From: Alphaproteobacteria bacterium
GTDB taxonomy: Bacteria; Pseudomonadota; Alphaproteobacteria; Acetobacterales; Acetobacteraceae
DNA length: 64,000 nt
Assembly: GCA_026400815.1 (NCBI GenBank)
Contig: JAPLOI010000077.1
Location: 166,171 to 230,170 of the forward strand
Direction of reading: 5' to 3'
The notes beneath the pieces were generated by a model. It was not told the origin of the DNA, did no database searches, and saw nothing but the letters and a program-made list of their open reading frames with translations. This document shows positions 1-7,706 of the stretch, piece after piece; the stretch's first letter is position 1; each line of letters begins with the position of its first letter. Both the position numbers and the translations under genes were made by a program.

Positions 1-859
1 CGTCTTTCTTGCCGTCGAGGTAGAGGTCCTGGATCTGGATGGCCTCGGCTTCGTAGCCCAGGCGCTTGGCGTAGTCGTTGTAGTAGTTCTTGCCGCGGGC
101 CCCCATGCCGCCGATGTAGAGGGCGTATTCGGGCTTGCAGCTGTCGCGCAGGGCCTGGAGGTCGGTGCCGACGCGGACCTTCACGTGCGGAGCGACGTCG
201 TAATCGGCGAGCGACACCGCGCGGCCCGCCTTGGCCATGCCGTCGAGCACGGTCTTGCACATGAGGTCGGCTTTTTCCGGGGACATGAAGATGGGGATGT
301 TGCCGTCTGCCACCTCGCCGGAGACGCGCAGGCCGCCGGGGGTGATGGAAGCGGTGTAGAACTTCATGTCCGGGTTGCCGTGGGTCATGGACCGCAGCGG
401 CTTGGCCAGGCCGGAGGCGCCGGGGCCCTGGTAGGGGATCTGGTAGTACTCGCCGTCGTGGGTGAGGGGTTTTTCGCGGGCCAGGATCTTGCGGATGATG
501 GCGATGTATTCGCGGGTGCGGTCGACCGGCTTGCCGAAGGGCTGGCCGTGCCAGCCTTCGATGACCTGGGGACCCGAGGGGCCGACGCCGCAGAGGAAGC
601 GGTTGCCGGAAAGGGCCTGCAGCGTCATCGCCGTCATGGCCGCGCAGGTGGGGGTGCGGGCGGACATCTGCATGATGCCGGTGCCGGCCTTGATCTTGGT
701 GGTGCGGGCCAGGACGTAGGCGGCGGGGACGACGGCATCGGTGCCGTAGGCCTCGCCGGTCCACACCGAATCGTAGCCGAGGGATTCGGCTTCGAGGACG
801 AGGTCGATGTCGATGCGCGGGCTGGGGCCGCCGACGGCGAGGGTGAGGCCTAGTTTCAT
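1..859 (-). CDS. LLM-class flavin/F420-dependent oxidoreductase, C-terminus cut by window edge
   Basis: Reading the minus strand from an ATG at 859 gives an open frame that runs off the window, at least 286 residues. It opens MKLGLTLAVGG and continues with the luciferase-like TIM-barrel pattern: a SVWTGEAYGTDA segment, then KIKAGTGIMQM, then GPSGPQVIEGWHG. These are typical of bacterial luciferase-like monooxygenases and F420-dependent reductases of the LLM class, which use FMNH2 or F420H2. A good ribosome site (AAGGAAA) lies ten bases before the ATG. A second LLM gene and the F420 synthase gene lie upstream in the same neighbourhood, so F420 is the more likely cofactor, but this is inference. 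The substrate cannot be read from the sequence. Confidence 0.9.
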   Translation of the reverse strand, partial: MKLGLTLAVGGPSPRIDIDLVLEAESLGYDSVWTGEAYGTDAVVPAAYVLARTTKIKAGTGIMQMSARTPTCAAMTAMTLQALSGNRFLCGVGPSGPQVIEGWHGQPFGKPVDRTREYIAIIRKILAREKPLTHDGEYYQIPYQGPGASGLAKPLRSMTHGNPDMKFYTASITPGGLRVSGEVADGNIPIFMSPEKADLMCKTVLDGMAKAGRAVSLADYDVAPHVKVRVGTDLQALRDSCKPEYALYIGGMGARGKNYYNDYAKRLGYEAEAIQIQDLYLDGKKD

Positions 860-916
860 TTTGGCGTTTCCTTTCGGGCGGGGCTCACAGATTGGCAGGC
901 GGAGGCGTTGGGAGAA

Positions 917-1062
917 AGAAAGTGGCCACTAAGACACAAAGAAGCAAGGCAAGGGAGAAGGGGCGGATGGCGACGCCATGCGTGCTCTCTTGGCCCTGAG
1001 GAATCATTCTTCTCTCTTGGCTTTCTTCTTTGTGTCTTTGTGTCTTTGTGGCCGCTTTCTTT
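917..1062. repeat. Imperfect inverted-repeat element with CACAAAGA-unit arms
   Basis: The left arm (917-960) and right arm (1009-1062) are imperfect reverse complements around a loop of about 48 bases. The arms contain tandem 8-base units of the type CACAAAGA; the right arm has one more unit than the left. The element fills most of the gap between two minus-strand LLM genes. Related elements lie at 24611, 49869 and 62622. No coding function is seen. Confidence 0.8.
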
Positions 1063-1115
1063 GTATGAGGCTGCGGGTCGTGGGGTGGCGGGCTGACGCC
1101 CGCCCTACAGTGGCG

Positions 1116-2066
1116 TTAGATCTTGGCCAGGACGTCGGTGCGGAAGGATTGCATGGCGGCGAGGACTTCCGGGGCGGTTGTGCCGGGGAAGCCGAAGTCG
1201 ATGCTGGTGACGCCGACGTCGCGCAGGGCGCGGATGTCGGCGGCGGTTTGGGTGGCGTCGCCGGCGAAGAGGCGGGGTTGGCCATCCGACGCGTTGGCCG
1301 GGCCGGGGGTGGCCCAGCCGGAGACGCGGTAGATCAGGTCGATGGTTTTCGGGTTGCGGCCGATGGCATCCGCGGTCTTGTGGAGTTTTGCCACGCCGGC
1401 CTTGAAGCGGGCCAGGCTGTCGAGCGGGAAGGCGGGGTTGGTGCCGATGGGGTACCAGCCATCGGCCATGCGGGCGGTGCGGCGCAAGGCGGGGCCGGAT
1501 TCGCCGCCGACCCAGATGGGGATGGTGTTCTGCACCGGCTTCGGGTCGAGCAGGATGTTGTCGAACCTGGTGTATTTGCCGGCGAAGCGGGGTTCGGGCT
1601 GGGTCCAGAGCTCGCGGAAGACCTGGAGGTATTCGTCCGTCACCGCGCCGCGCTCGGCGAAGGGCGGGGCGCCGACGGCTATGAATTCTTCCTCCATCCA
1701 GCCGGCGCCGATACCCAGGGTGAGGCGGCCGTTGGAGAGCACGTCGATGGTGGCGAGGATCTTGGCCGTGAGCACGGCGGGGCGGTGCGGGACGACCATG
1801 ACCGAGGTGATGAGGCGCAGCTTGGTGGTTTTGGCGGCGACCCAGGCGATTTCGGTGAGCTGCTCATGGCGCTCGGCCCGCGCGCCGGCGGGGAATTCGC
1901 CGGTGGAGGAATAGGGGTAGGTGCTGTCGATCTGGGTGGGGATGACGACATGGTCGGAGAAAGTAGCGTAGTCGAAGCCCATGGCCTCGCCGCCCTGGCA
2001 GAGCTCGGCCAATGGGCCGGGTGCCGAGAGGGGGCCAGCGGTGGGGGCGTTGAAGCCGATTTTCAT
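1116..2066 (-). CDS. LLM-class F420-dependent oxidoreductase
   Basis: This is a 316-residue luciferase-fold protein beginning MKIGFNAPTAG. The start at 2066 is preceded by GGGAGAC and is preferred over longer frames. Family features include GFDYATFSDHVVIPT near the N-terminus, RLITSVMVVPHRPAVLTAK, the RLTLGIGAGWMEEE segment and IWVGGESGPALRRTARMADGW towards the C-terminus. This pattern is typical of TIGR-type LLM F420-dependent oxidoreductases. The gene is divergent from fbiC with about 100 bp between the starts, which suits a shared regulatory region. The physiological substrate is unknown. FMN instead of F420 as cofactor is the main alternative. Confidence 0.92.
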   Translation of the reverse strand: MKIGFNAPTAGPLSAPGPLAELCQGGEAMGFDYATFSDHVVIPTQIDSTYPYSSTGEFPAGARAERHEQLTEIAWVAAKTTKLRLITSVMVVPHRPAVLTAKILATIDVLSNGRLTLGIGAGWMEEEFIAVGAPPFAERGAVTDEYLQVFRELWTQPEPRFAGKYTRFDNILLDPKPVQNTIPIWVGGESGPALRRTARMADGWYPIGTNPAFPLDSLARFKAGVAKLHKTADAIGRNPKTIDLIYRVSGWATPGPANASDGQPRLFAGDATQTAADIRALRDVGVTSIDFGFPGTTAPEVLAAMQSFRTDVLAKI

Positions 2067-2167
2067 GACGTCTCCCTTGAACGGCGGGCCGATTGCATCG
2101 AGGTGCCGGAGGCGACACGATGGAGCGTGGCGCGGCATGCCGCAAGCCGGCGCGGGGGAATGGGTTC

Positions 2168-4540
2168 ATGGACGCACGGGTGACGGATGGCGCGCTGACG
2201 GATCGGCTTCTGGCCGCGCCGCTGGAGGCACTGATGGCGGAGGCAGCCGGGCTGCGCGATGGGGCGCATGGCCGGGTGGTTTCGTATTCGCGCAAGGTGT
2301 TCATCCCGCTGACCAAGCTGTGCCGGGATGTGTGCCATTACTGCACCTTCGCCGAGCGGCCGAAGAAGGGGCATGCGGCGTATCTGTCGCCCGACGAGGT
2401 TCTGGCGATCGCGCGGGCGGGGGGGGCGGCGGGCTGCACCGAGGCGCTGTTCACGCTGGGGGACAAGCCGGAGCTTCGTTATGAGGCGGCGCGGGAGGGG
2501 CTGGCGGCGCTGGGGTATGCGACGACGGTTGAGTACCTGGTGGCGATGTGCGCGCTGGTGCTGAAGGAGACCGGGCTGCTGCCGCATGCCAATCCCGGGG
2601 TGATGACGAAGGAGGAGATCCTGGCGCTGCGGGCGGTGAGCGCGAGCCAGGGGATCATGCTGGAGAGTACGTCCAACCGGTTGTGCGAGCGGGGCGGGGT
2701 GCATTTCGGGTCGCCGGACAAGGCGCCGGCGGTGCGGCTGGAGACCATCCGGCTGGCGGGCGAGGCGCGCGTGCCGTTCACGACCGGCATTCTCATTGGC
2801 ATTGGGGAGACGCGGGCGGAGCGGGTCGAGGCGCTGGTGGCCATTCGCGATCTGCATGCGCAGTACGGGCACATCCAGGAAGTGATCGTGCAGAACTTCC
2901 GCGCAAAGCCGAAGACCAAGCGCGAGGCGGCGCCGGAGCCGGATCTGGATGATCTGCTGTGGACGGTGGCCGTTGCCCGGATCGTGCTGGGGGCAGGGAT
3001 GAATTTGCAGGCGCCGCCGAATTTGTCGCCGGGGGTGTATCAGCGCCTGGTGGGGGCGGGGCTGAACGACTGGGGCGGGGTGTCTCCGGTGACGCCGGAT
3101 CATGTGAACCCGGAGGCGCCGTGGCCGCATCTGGATGACCTCGCGCGGCGGACGGCGGAGGCCGGCAAGGTGCTGGTCGGAAGGCTGCCGGTGTATCCCG
3201 CCTATGCGCGCGATGCCGGGGATTGGATGGGGGCTGCGGTGGCCGCACAGGTGCGGCGGATGGCCGATGCCGAGGGCTTCGCGCGCGAGGACGATTGGGC
3301 GCCGGGGCAGGTGACGTTGCCGAAGGCGCCGGAGGTGCTGCTGAGCGATGTGGACCGGCGGGTCTCGCGGGCGGTGGAGAAGGCGGCGGGCGGGACGCGG
3401 CTGGATCCGCCGGAGATAGAGCTGCTGTTCACGGCGCGGGATGCCGACTATGGGCATGTGACGCGGGCGGCGGATGCGCTGCGCAAGGCGGTTTCCGGGG
3501 ACGTGATCCGGTATGTGGTGAACCGGAACATCAACTACACCAACATGTGCACGTATCGTTGCACGTTCTGCGCCTTTTCCAAGGGCAAGACGCATGAGGC
3601 GCTGCGCGGGCCGGCCTATGATTTGGAAATGGGCGAGATCGTGCGGCGGGTGGAGGAGGCCTGGGCGCGCGGAGCGACTGAGGTGTGCCTGCAGGGCGGC
3701 ATCCATCCCGACTACACCGGCGAGACCTATGTGCGGATCTGCGAGGCGATCAAGGCGGCGGTTCCGGACATGCATATCCATGCGTTTTCGCCGCTGGAGG
3801 TGACGCAGGGGGCGGCGACGCTGGGCTTGTCTCTGACCGAGTTCCTGGCGCGTTTGAAGGCGGCGGGGTTGGGGACGCTGCCGGGGACGGCGGCGGAGAT
3901 CCTGGATGATGAGGTGCGGAAGATCATCTGCGCGGACAAGGTGAACACCGAGGAATGGCTGGCGGTGGCGCGGGCGGCGCATGGGCTGGGGCTGCGGACG
4001 ACCTCGACGATCATGTACGGGCATGTGGAGGCGCCGGTTTCCTGGGCACGGCATCTGCTGGTGCTCAGGGATTTGCAGAGCGAGACCGGCGGGTTCACGG
4101 AGTTCGTGCCGCTGCCCTTCGTGCACATGGAGGCGCCGATGTATCTGAAGGGCCAGGCACGAAAGGGGCCGACGCTGCGCGAGGCGGTGCTGATGCATTC
4201 CGTGGCGCGGCTGGTGCTGCATCCCGGGATTGCGAACATCCAGACCAGTTGGGTGAAGATGGGGCCGCATGGGGCGGCGCTGTGCCTGGAGGCAGGTGCC
4301 AACGATCTCGGGGGCACGCTGATGAACGAGAGCATCAGCCGCGCGGCCGGGACGGAGCATGGGCAGGAATTCGCGCCCGAGCGGATGGAGACGCTGATCC
4401 GCGGGATCTCGCGCGTGCCGCAGCAGCGGACGACGGCGTATGGCGTGCCGTCGCAGGAGCGGGTGGCGATGAGCTTCGAGGCGGCGGAGCTGGCGCCGGT
4501 GGTGCAGAACGCGCCCAGGAAGCGGGCGGCAGTGGAGTAA
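2168..4540 (+). CDS. fbiC: Fused CofG-CofH 7,8-didemethyl-8-hydroxy-5-deazariboflavin (F0) synthase
   Basis: The product joins two radical-SAM domains that together make F0, the deazaflavin chromophore of coenzyme F420, from tyrosine and a ribityl-aminouracil intermediate. The N-terminal CofG half has its CxxxCxxC cluster at C52, C56 and C59 (CRDVCHYC). The C-terminal CofH half has a second cluster at C461, C465 and C468 (CTYRCTFC). The length of 790 residues is close to actinobacterial FbiC. An upstream ATG at 2093 is open, but the ATG at 2168 after a GGGGGAATGGG stretch gives the better start. No cofC, cofD or cofE is in the window, so the rest of the F420 pathway must be elsewhere. The gene ends at a strong hairpin terminator. 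Confidence 0.95.
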   Translation: MDARVTDGALTDRLLAAPLEALMAEAAGLRDGAHGRVVSYSRKVFIPLTKLCRDVCHYCTFAERPKKGHAAYLSPDEVLAIARAGGAAGCTEALFTLGDKPELRYEAAREGLAALGYATTVEYLVAMCALVLKETGLLPHANPGVMTKEEILALRAVSASQGIMLESTSNRLCERGGVHFGSPDKAPAVRLETIRLAGEARVPFTTGILIGIGETRAERVEALVAIRDLHAQYGHIQEVIVQNFRAKPKTKREAAPEPDLDDLLWTVAVARIVLGAGMNLQAPPNLSPGVYQRLVGAGLNDWGGVSPVTPDHVNPEAPWPHLDDLARRTAEAGKVLVGRLPVYPAYARDAGDWMGAAVAAQVRRMADAEGFAREDDWAPGQVTLPKAPEVLLSDVDRRVSRAVEKAAGGTRLDPPEIELLFTARDADYGHVTRAADALRKAVSGDVIRYVVNRNINYTNMCTYRCTFCAFSKGKTHEALRGPAYDLEMGEIVRRVEEAWARGATEVCLQGGIHPDYTGETYVRICEAIKAAVPDMHIHAFSPLEVTQGAATLGLSLTEFLARLKAAGLGTLPGTAAEILDDEVRKIICADKVNTEEWLAVARAAHGLGLRTTSTIMYGHVEAPVSWARHLLVLRDLQSETGGFTEFVPLPFVHMEAPMYLKGQARKGPTLREAVLMHSVARLVLHPGIANIQTSWVKMGPHGAALCLEAGANDLGGTLMNESISRAAGTEHGQEFAPERMETLIRGISRVPQQRTTAYGVPSQERVAMSFEAAELAPVVQNAPRKRAAVE

Positions 4541-4548
4541 GGCAAGCA

Positions 4549-4582
4549 GTTCTTTTTTGAAAAAAAGAACCAAAAAACTTTT
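4549..4582 (+). terminator. A/T-rich hairpin terminator after fbiC (cassette copy 1)
   Basis: A hairpin with arms GTTCTTTTTT and AAAAAAGAAC starts eight bases after the fbiC stop codon. It is followed by CAAAAAACTTTT. Nearly the same cassette recurs at 4628, 21163 and 21645. In a 70% GC genome these A/T blocks stand out, and the placement suits an intrinsic terminator. Confidence 0.75.
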
Positions 4583-4587
4583 ATCTG

Positions 4588-4621
4588 CTGGCACGCGTGC
4601 TGGGCGCCTGGCACGCGTGCC
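4588..4621. repeat. Duplicated 13-bp CTGGCACGCGTGC palindromic unit
   Basis: Two exact copies of CTGGCACGCGTGC begin at 4588 and 4608, 20 bases apart, each holding the palindrome GCACGCGTGC. They lie in the short space between two convergent terminator hairpins. A role is not evident. Confidence 0.6.
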
Positions 4622-4627
4622 AGTCAG

Positions 4628-4664
4628 AAAAGTCTTTTTGCTTCTTTTTCTTCAGAAAAAGAAG
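4628..4664 (-). terminator. A/T-rich hairpin terminator after the acyltransferase gene (cassette copy 2)
   Basis: On the minus strand an 11-bp stem (CTTCTTTTTCT paired with AGAAAAAGAAG) is followed by CAAAAAGACTTTT. It begins four bases after the stop codon of the acyltransferase gene. It is the same cassette type as at 4549, facing it, so the two genes end convergently. Confidence 0.75.
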
Positions 4665-4668
4665 ACTC

Positions 4669-5424
4669 TTACTTGCTTTCCATCTCCGCCAAGACCGGCC
4701 CGTTGAGGGCTGCCTCCAGCGCGGTGATGGCGCGGGCGGCGTGGCCGCCATCCATCACGCGGTGGTCGACGGAGAGGTAGATGTCGGTGCCGCCATCGGG
4801 GTCGATCGGGCCGTAGTTGAGGAAACTGGTCCAGACCGGGATGGTGTGGAGGATCGCCGCGCCGTGCGACCCGAGGGGGGATATGGCGAAGGTGCCGAAG
4901 TAGTTGGGCACCTGGCGGCCGAGGTTGAGCGCGAGCCAGAGGCCGGCGCGGCGCAGCGGCAGCGGCAGGCCGGCCAGCATGAGGATGCGGCGGAAATCGG
5001 CGATGCTGTCGATGGGTGCCGTTTTGTGGTGGCGCATGGCGGCGGCGAGGTCGGGCAGCGGGGTGGCGGCGGGGTCTTTCAGGCGGCCGAGGAAGAGCGC
5101 CTGTTCGGTGGGGGCGGCTTCGGGCCAGTCGCGTTCGATGATGATGCTGCCGACGCTGGTGGGCAGTTCGTAGAAATGCGGCCAGGGGAGCTTGGCGTAG
5201 ACGCGGCGCAGATGGGGCATGTCTTGCGCCACCAGGGCGTAGGCCTTGGCGAAGAGGATGGGCCAGGGGATGCGGGCGCCGCTTGGGGCGGCCTCGCGCG
5301 GGCCGATGAGGCCGGGGATGTTGATGCGGGTGCGCAGCGTGGCGCGGGGGAAGGCGAGCGAGGCGTGCGAGAGATCCGTGAGGATGCGGCGCGGGCGCGA
5401 AAGCGGGATGCGGCGGCCCTTCAT
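4669..5424 (-). CDS. Free-standing 2-oxoacid dehydrogenase E2-type acyltransferase domain protein
   Basis: The 251-residue product looks like only the catalytic domain of dihydrolipoamide acyltransferases (chloramphenicol-acetyltransferase fold). Near the C-terminus it keeps the signature SVDHRVMDGG; by analogy with E2 and CAT enzymes H221 would be the catalytic histidine. No lipoyl domain or E1/E3-binding domain is present, so it cannot be an ordinary pyruvate dehydrogenase E2. The ATG at 5424 overlaps the stop of the upstream SDR gene as ATGA, so it is the last gene of a four-gene operon. The acyl donor and acceptor are unknown. A role in acylating or thioesterifying a product of the operon is inference. 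Confidence 0.8.
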   Translation of the reverse strand: MKGRRIPLSRPRRILTDLSHASLAFPRATLRTRINIPGLIGPREAAPSGARIPWPILFAKAYALVAQDMPHLRRVYAKLPWPHFYELPTSVGSIIIERDWPEAAPTEQALFLGRLKDPAATPLPDLAAAMRHHKTAPIDSIADFRRILMLAGLPLPLRRAGLWLALNLGRQVPNYFGTFAISPLGSHGAAILHTIPVWTSFLNYGPIDPDGGTDIYLSVDHRVMDGGHAARAITALEAALNGPVLAEMESK

Positions 5425-6179
5425 GGGCGCAGCTCCAGCCCGCCATCGACGGTGATGGTGCTGCCGGTGACGTAGGCGGCGCCGTCGCTGGCCAGGAACA
5501 GGGCGGCGGCGGCGATGTCTTCGGGGCGGCCGATTCGGGCCATGGGGATGAGGGCGAGTTTCTGGGCGCGCCAGTCGGGGTCGGCCAGGGCTGTGCGGTT
5601 GAGGTCGGTTTCGATCGTGCCGGGGGCGATGAGGTTGACGGTGACGCCGGTGGGGGCGAGTTCCAGCGCCAGGGTGCGGGCCATCTGCATCATGCCGGCC
5701 TTGCTGGCGGCGTAGGCGATGAGGCCGGGGTTGGGGGTGAACTGGTTCACCGAGGAGACCAGGATGATCCGGCCGTGGCCACGGGTGGTCATGTCCTGCG
5801 CGGCTTCCTGGGCCAGGGCGAAGCTGGCATGCAGGTTGATGGTGTGCAGGCGGGACCACTCGGCATCTGTGGTCTCCAGCGCGGGTTTGCGAAGGAGCTG
5901 GGCTGCGGTGCAGACGAGGATGTCGAGGCCGCCGAGGGTTTCGATGGCTTTGCGGGCGGTGGCGCGCGCGGCGGCGATGTCGGCGAAGTCGGCCTCGATG
6001 GCCAGGCTGCGGCGGCCGAGGGATTGGAACTCGGCGACGAGGGCTTCGGCCTGGGGGGCCTGGTTCAGGTGATGAAGCGCGATGTCCGCGCCTTCGCGGG
6101 CCAGGGCGCGGGCGATGGCGCGGCCGATGCCGTCGCTGCCGGCGCCGGTGACGAGGGCGCGCTTTCCCGTGAAGCTCAT
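5421..6179 (-). CDS. SDR-family NAD(P)-dependent oxidoreductase
   Basis: This is a classical short-chain dehydrogenase of 252 residues. It has the nucleotide-binding glycine motif TGAGSDGIG at about 11-19, the active-site serine at 142-143 and YAASK with Y156 and K160, and ends with the usual VTGSTITVDGG region. The NNAG structural motif is replaced by CTAA, which is unusual. The chosen ATG at 6179 overlaps the amidase stop as ATGA; an in-frame ATG at 6188 is an alternative. It lies inside the amidase/acyltransferase operon, so its substrate is probably a carbonyl or alcohol compound shared with those enzymes, but this is inference. Confidence 0.9.
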   Translation of the reverse strand: MSFTGKRALVTGAGSDGIGRAIARALAREGADIALHHLNQAPQAEALVAEFQSLGRRSLAIEADFADIAAARATARKAIETLGGLDILVCTAAQLLRKPALETTDAEWSRLHTINLHASFALAQEAAQDMTTRGHGRIILVSSVNQFTPNPGLIAYAASKAGMMQMARTLALELAPTGVTVNLIAPGTIETDLNRTALADPDWRAQKLALIPMARIGRPEDIAAAALFLASDGAAYVTGSTITVDGGLELRP

Positions 6180-7489
6180 GTCCACCATTCCTTGGGCGAT
6201 CCGATCTGGGGCAGGGCCTGCTCTATGGCGGTGGCCAAGGCGAGCAGGCGGGCATCGTCGCCGTGCCGGCCCACGAGTTGCAGGCCGAGGGGGCGGCCGC
6301 GTGGGCCGAGGGCGCAGGGGATGGAGATGGCGGGCACGCCGGCGAGGCTGAAGGGGCGGGTGTAGGGTGCGGTGTCTGGCCGGCTGAAGGCGGTGGTGAA
6401 ATCGAGGTCGGCGGCTTCGTCGGGGGTGGTGGGGAGGATCAGGGCGTCGGCATTGGCGAAGGCGGCTTCGAGTTCGGCGCAAAGGGTGGTGCGCAGGCGG
6501 GTGGCGTTGGCGAGGGCTTCGGGCGGGATGAGCGCGCCGATGGCGAAGCTGCGGCGGGTGAGGGGGTTGAGCTTGTCGGGCGTGGCGGCCAGCGCGTGGC
6601 GCCAGAGGGCGAAGGCCTCGCTGCGGGCGATGAGGAAGTAGCAGGCATTGAACAGCGCGGCGGAGGGCAGGGGGGCTTCGGCGATGGTGGCGCCGTGGTG
6701 TTCCAACGTGGCGCAGGCTTCGGTGAGGGCCTTGGCCATGGCGGCGGTGGGCGGGCTGTGGCGCAGCAGGGCGTGGGGGATGGCCAGGCGCAGGCCGTGG
6801 AGCGGCACGGGCGGGTGCGCGGGCTCGGCGGCCATCACGGCGTGGAGCAGGGCGCAGTCGGCGGCGGTGCGGGCGATGGGGCCGATGACGTCCAGGCTCT
6901 CGGCGAAGGGGACGGCGCCCTGGAGCGGGATCGTGCCGTGGGTGGGCTTGAAGCCGGCGAGGCCGCAGAAAGATGCGGGGAGGCGGATGGAGCCGCCAGT
7001 ATCTCCGCCGAGGGCCGCCATCGCCATGCCGGAGGCAACGGCCACCGCGCTGCCGTTGGAGGAGCCGCCGGGGTCGGCGCCGGGGGCCCAGGGGTTGATG
7101 GCGGGGGGCTGGGGCGAGGCGTCGCTGGGGCCGCCCACGGACATCTCCCAGCACGTGGCCTTACCGAGGATGATGGCGCCGGCGGCGCGCAGGCGGGCGA
7201 CGGCGGGGGTGTCGTGCGTGGCGGAGGCGGCGTTGGCGTAGAGGCGGGCGTTGGCGGTGGTGGGCAGGCCGGCCGCGTCGAACGCGTCCTTCACCGCGAT
7301 GGGGATGCCGGCGAGCGGGAGGGTTTTGCCGCGGACGGCTTCGGCCTGGGACAGCACCGTTGGGTCCAGCCTGGCCATGGCGTGCAGGGCGGGGTTGGCC
7401 TGCGCGATGCGGGCGAGGTGGGCGTTGGCGTGGGCCACCGGGTCGAGCCGGCCGGCGGCGATGGCGGCGGCGGTTTCGGCCAGCGTCAT
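6176..7489 (-). CDS. Amidase signature family hydrolase (AtzE/GatA-like)
   Basis: The 437-residue protein has the Ser-cisSer-Lys triad regions of the amidase signature family: AVKDAFD (lysine), GGSSNGSAVAVASG (nucleophile loop) and GGDTGGSIRLPA (cis-serine). Such enzymes hydrolyse amides of small molecules. The ATG at 7489 overlaps the TGA of a 52-residue upstream gene and its own stop overlaps the SDR start, so translation is probably coupled along the operon. A small upstream partner is typical of AtzE-like amidases, which need AtzG, and of GatA, which works with GatC. Absence of a GatB gene here argues against tRNA amidation. The substrate is not known. Confidence 0.9.
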   Translation of the reverse strand: MTLAETAAAIAAGRLDPVAHANAHLARIAQANPALHAMARLDPTVLSQAEAVRGKTLPLAGIPIAVKDAFDAAGLPTTANARLYANAASATHDTPAVARLRAAGAIILGKATCWEMSVGGPSDASPQPPAINPWAPGADPGGSSNGSAVAVASGMAMAALGGDTGGSIRLPASFCGLAGFKPTHGTIPLQGAVPFAESLDVIGPIARTAADCALLHAVMAAEPAHPPVPLHGLRLAIPHALLRHSPPTAAMAKALTEACATLEHHGATIAEAPLPSAALFNACYFLIARSEAFALWRHALAATPDKLNPLTRRSFAIGALIPPEALANATRLRTTLCAELEAAFANADALILPTTPDEAADLDFTTAFSRPDTAPYTRPFSLAGVPAISIPCALGPRGRPLGLQLVGRHGDDARLLALATAIEQALPQIGSPKEWWT

Positions 7490-7644
7490 TTCGGGGCCGC
7501 CTCGGCCACGGCTTCGATGGTGCGGGCCAGCATCTCCTGCTGGGCGGCGAGGAAGGCGATGTCGTCCGGCGGCAGGGTGATGCCGGCCCGGGCCAGTGCG
7601 GCGCGGACCTGGTCTGCCGGGTTTGTGGCGGGGTGCGACTCCAT
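7486..7644 (-). CDS. Small AtzG-like (DUF4089-type?) protein coupled to the amidase
   Basis: This short gene encodes 52 residues starting MESHPATNPADQV. The predicted product is mostly helical, with an ITLPPDDIAFL segment followed by a second helix MLARTIEAVAEAA. Its TGA overlaps the amidase ATG (ATGA), which argues that it is a real gene and a partner of that enzyme. In the AtzE/AtzG amidases and in GatCAB, a small helical subunit encoded next to the amidase stabilises it. The similarity here is in length, position and predicted fold, not in a motif I can prove. It lies 62 bp from the divergent GMC oxidoreductase start. Confidence 0.6.
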   Translation of the reverse strand: MESHPATNPADQVRAALARAGITLPPDDIAFLAAQQEMLARTIEAVAEAAPK

Positions 7645-7706
7645 GGGGTGATGTTGCCCGGCGCCGCCGCCTAAGCCTAGCCTTCGTGCAAACGGGGGAA
7701 CGGGAC

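Noticed and set aside
917..1062. Repeat at 917 considered as a transposon inverted-repeat pair (IS or MITE)
   Set aside because: No transposase nearby and no target duplication was seen; the arms are internally repetitive, unlike IS ends.
2063..4594. Long minus-strand frame opposite fbiC
   Set aside because: Low-complexity His/Arg/Pro translation with no motif; fbiC on the plus strand has two radical-SAM motifs.
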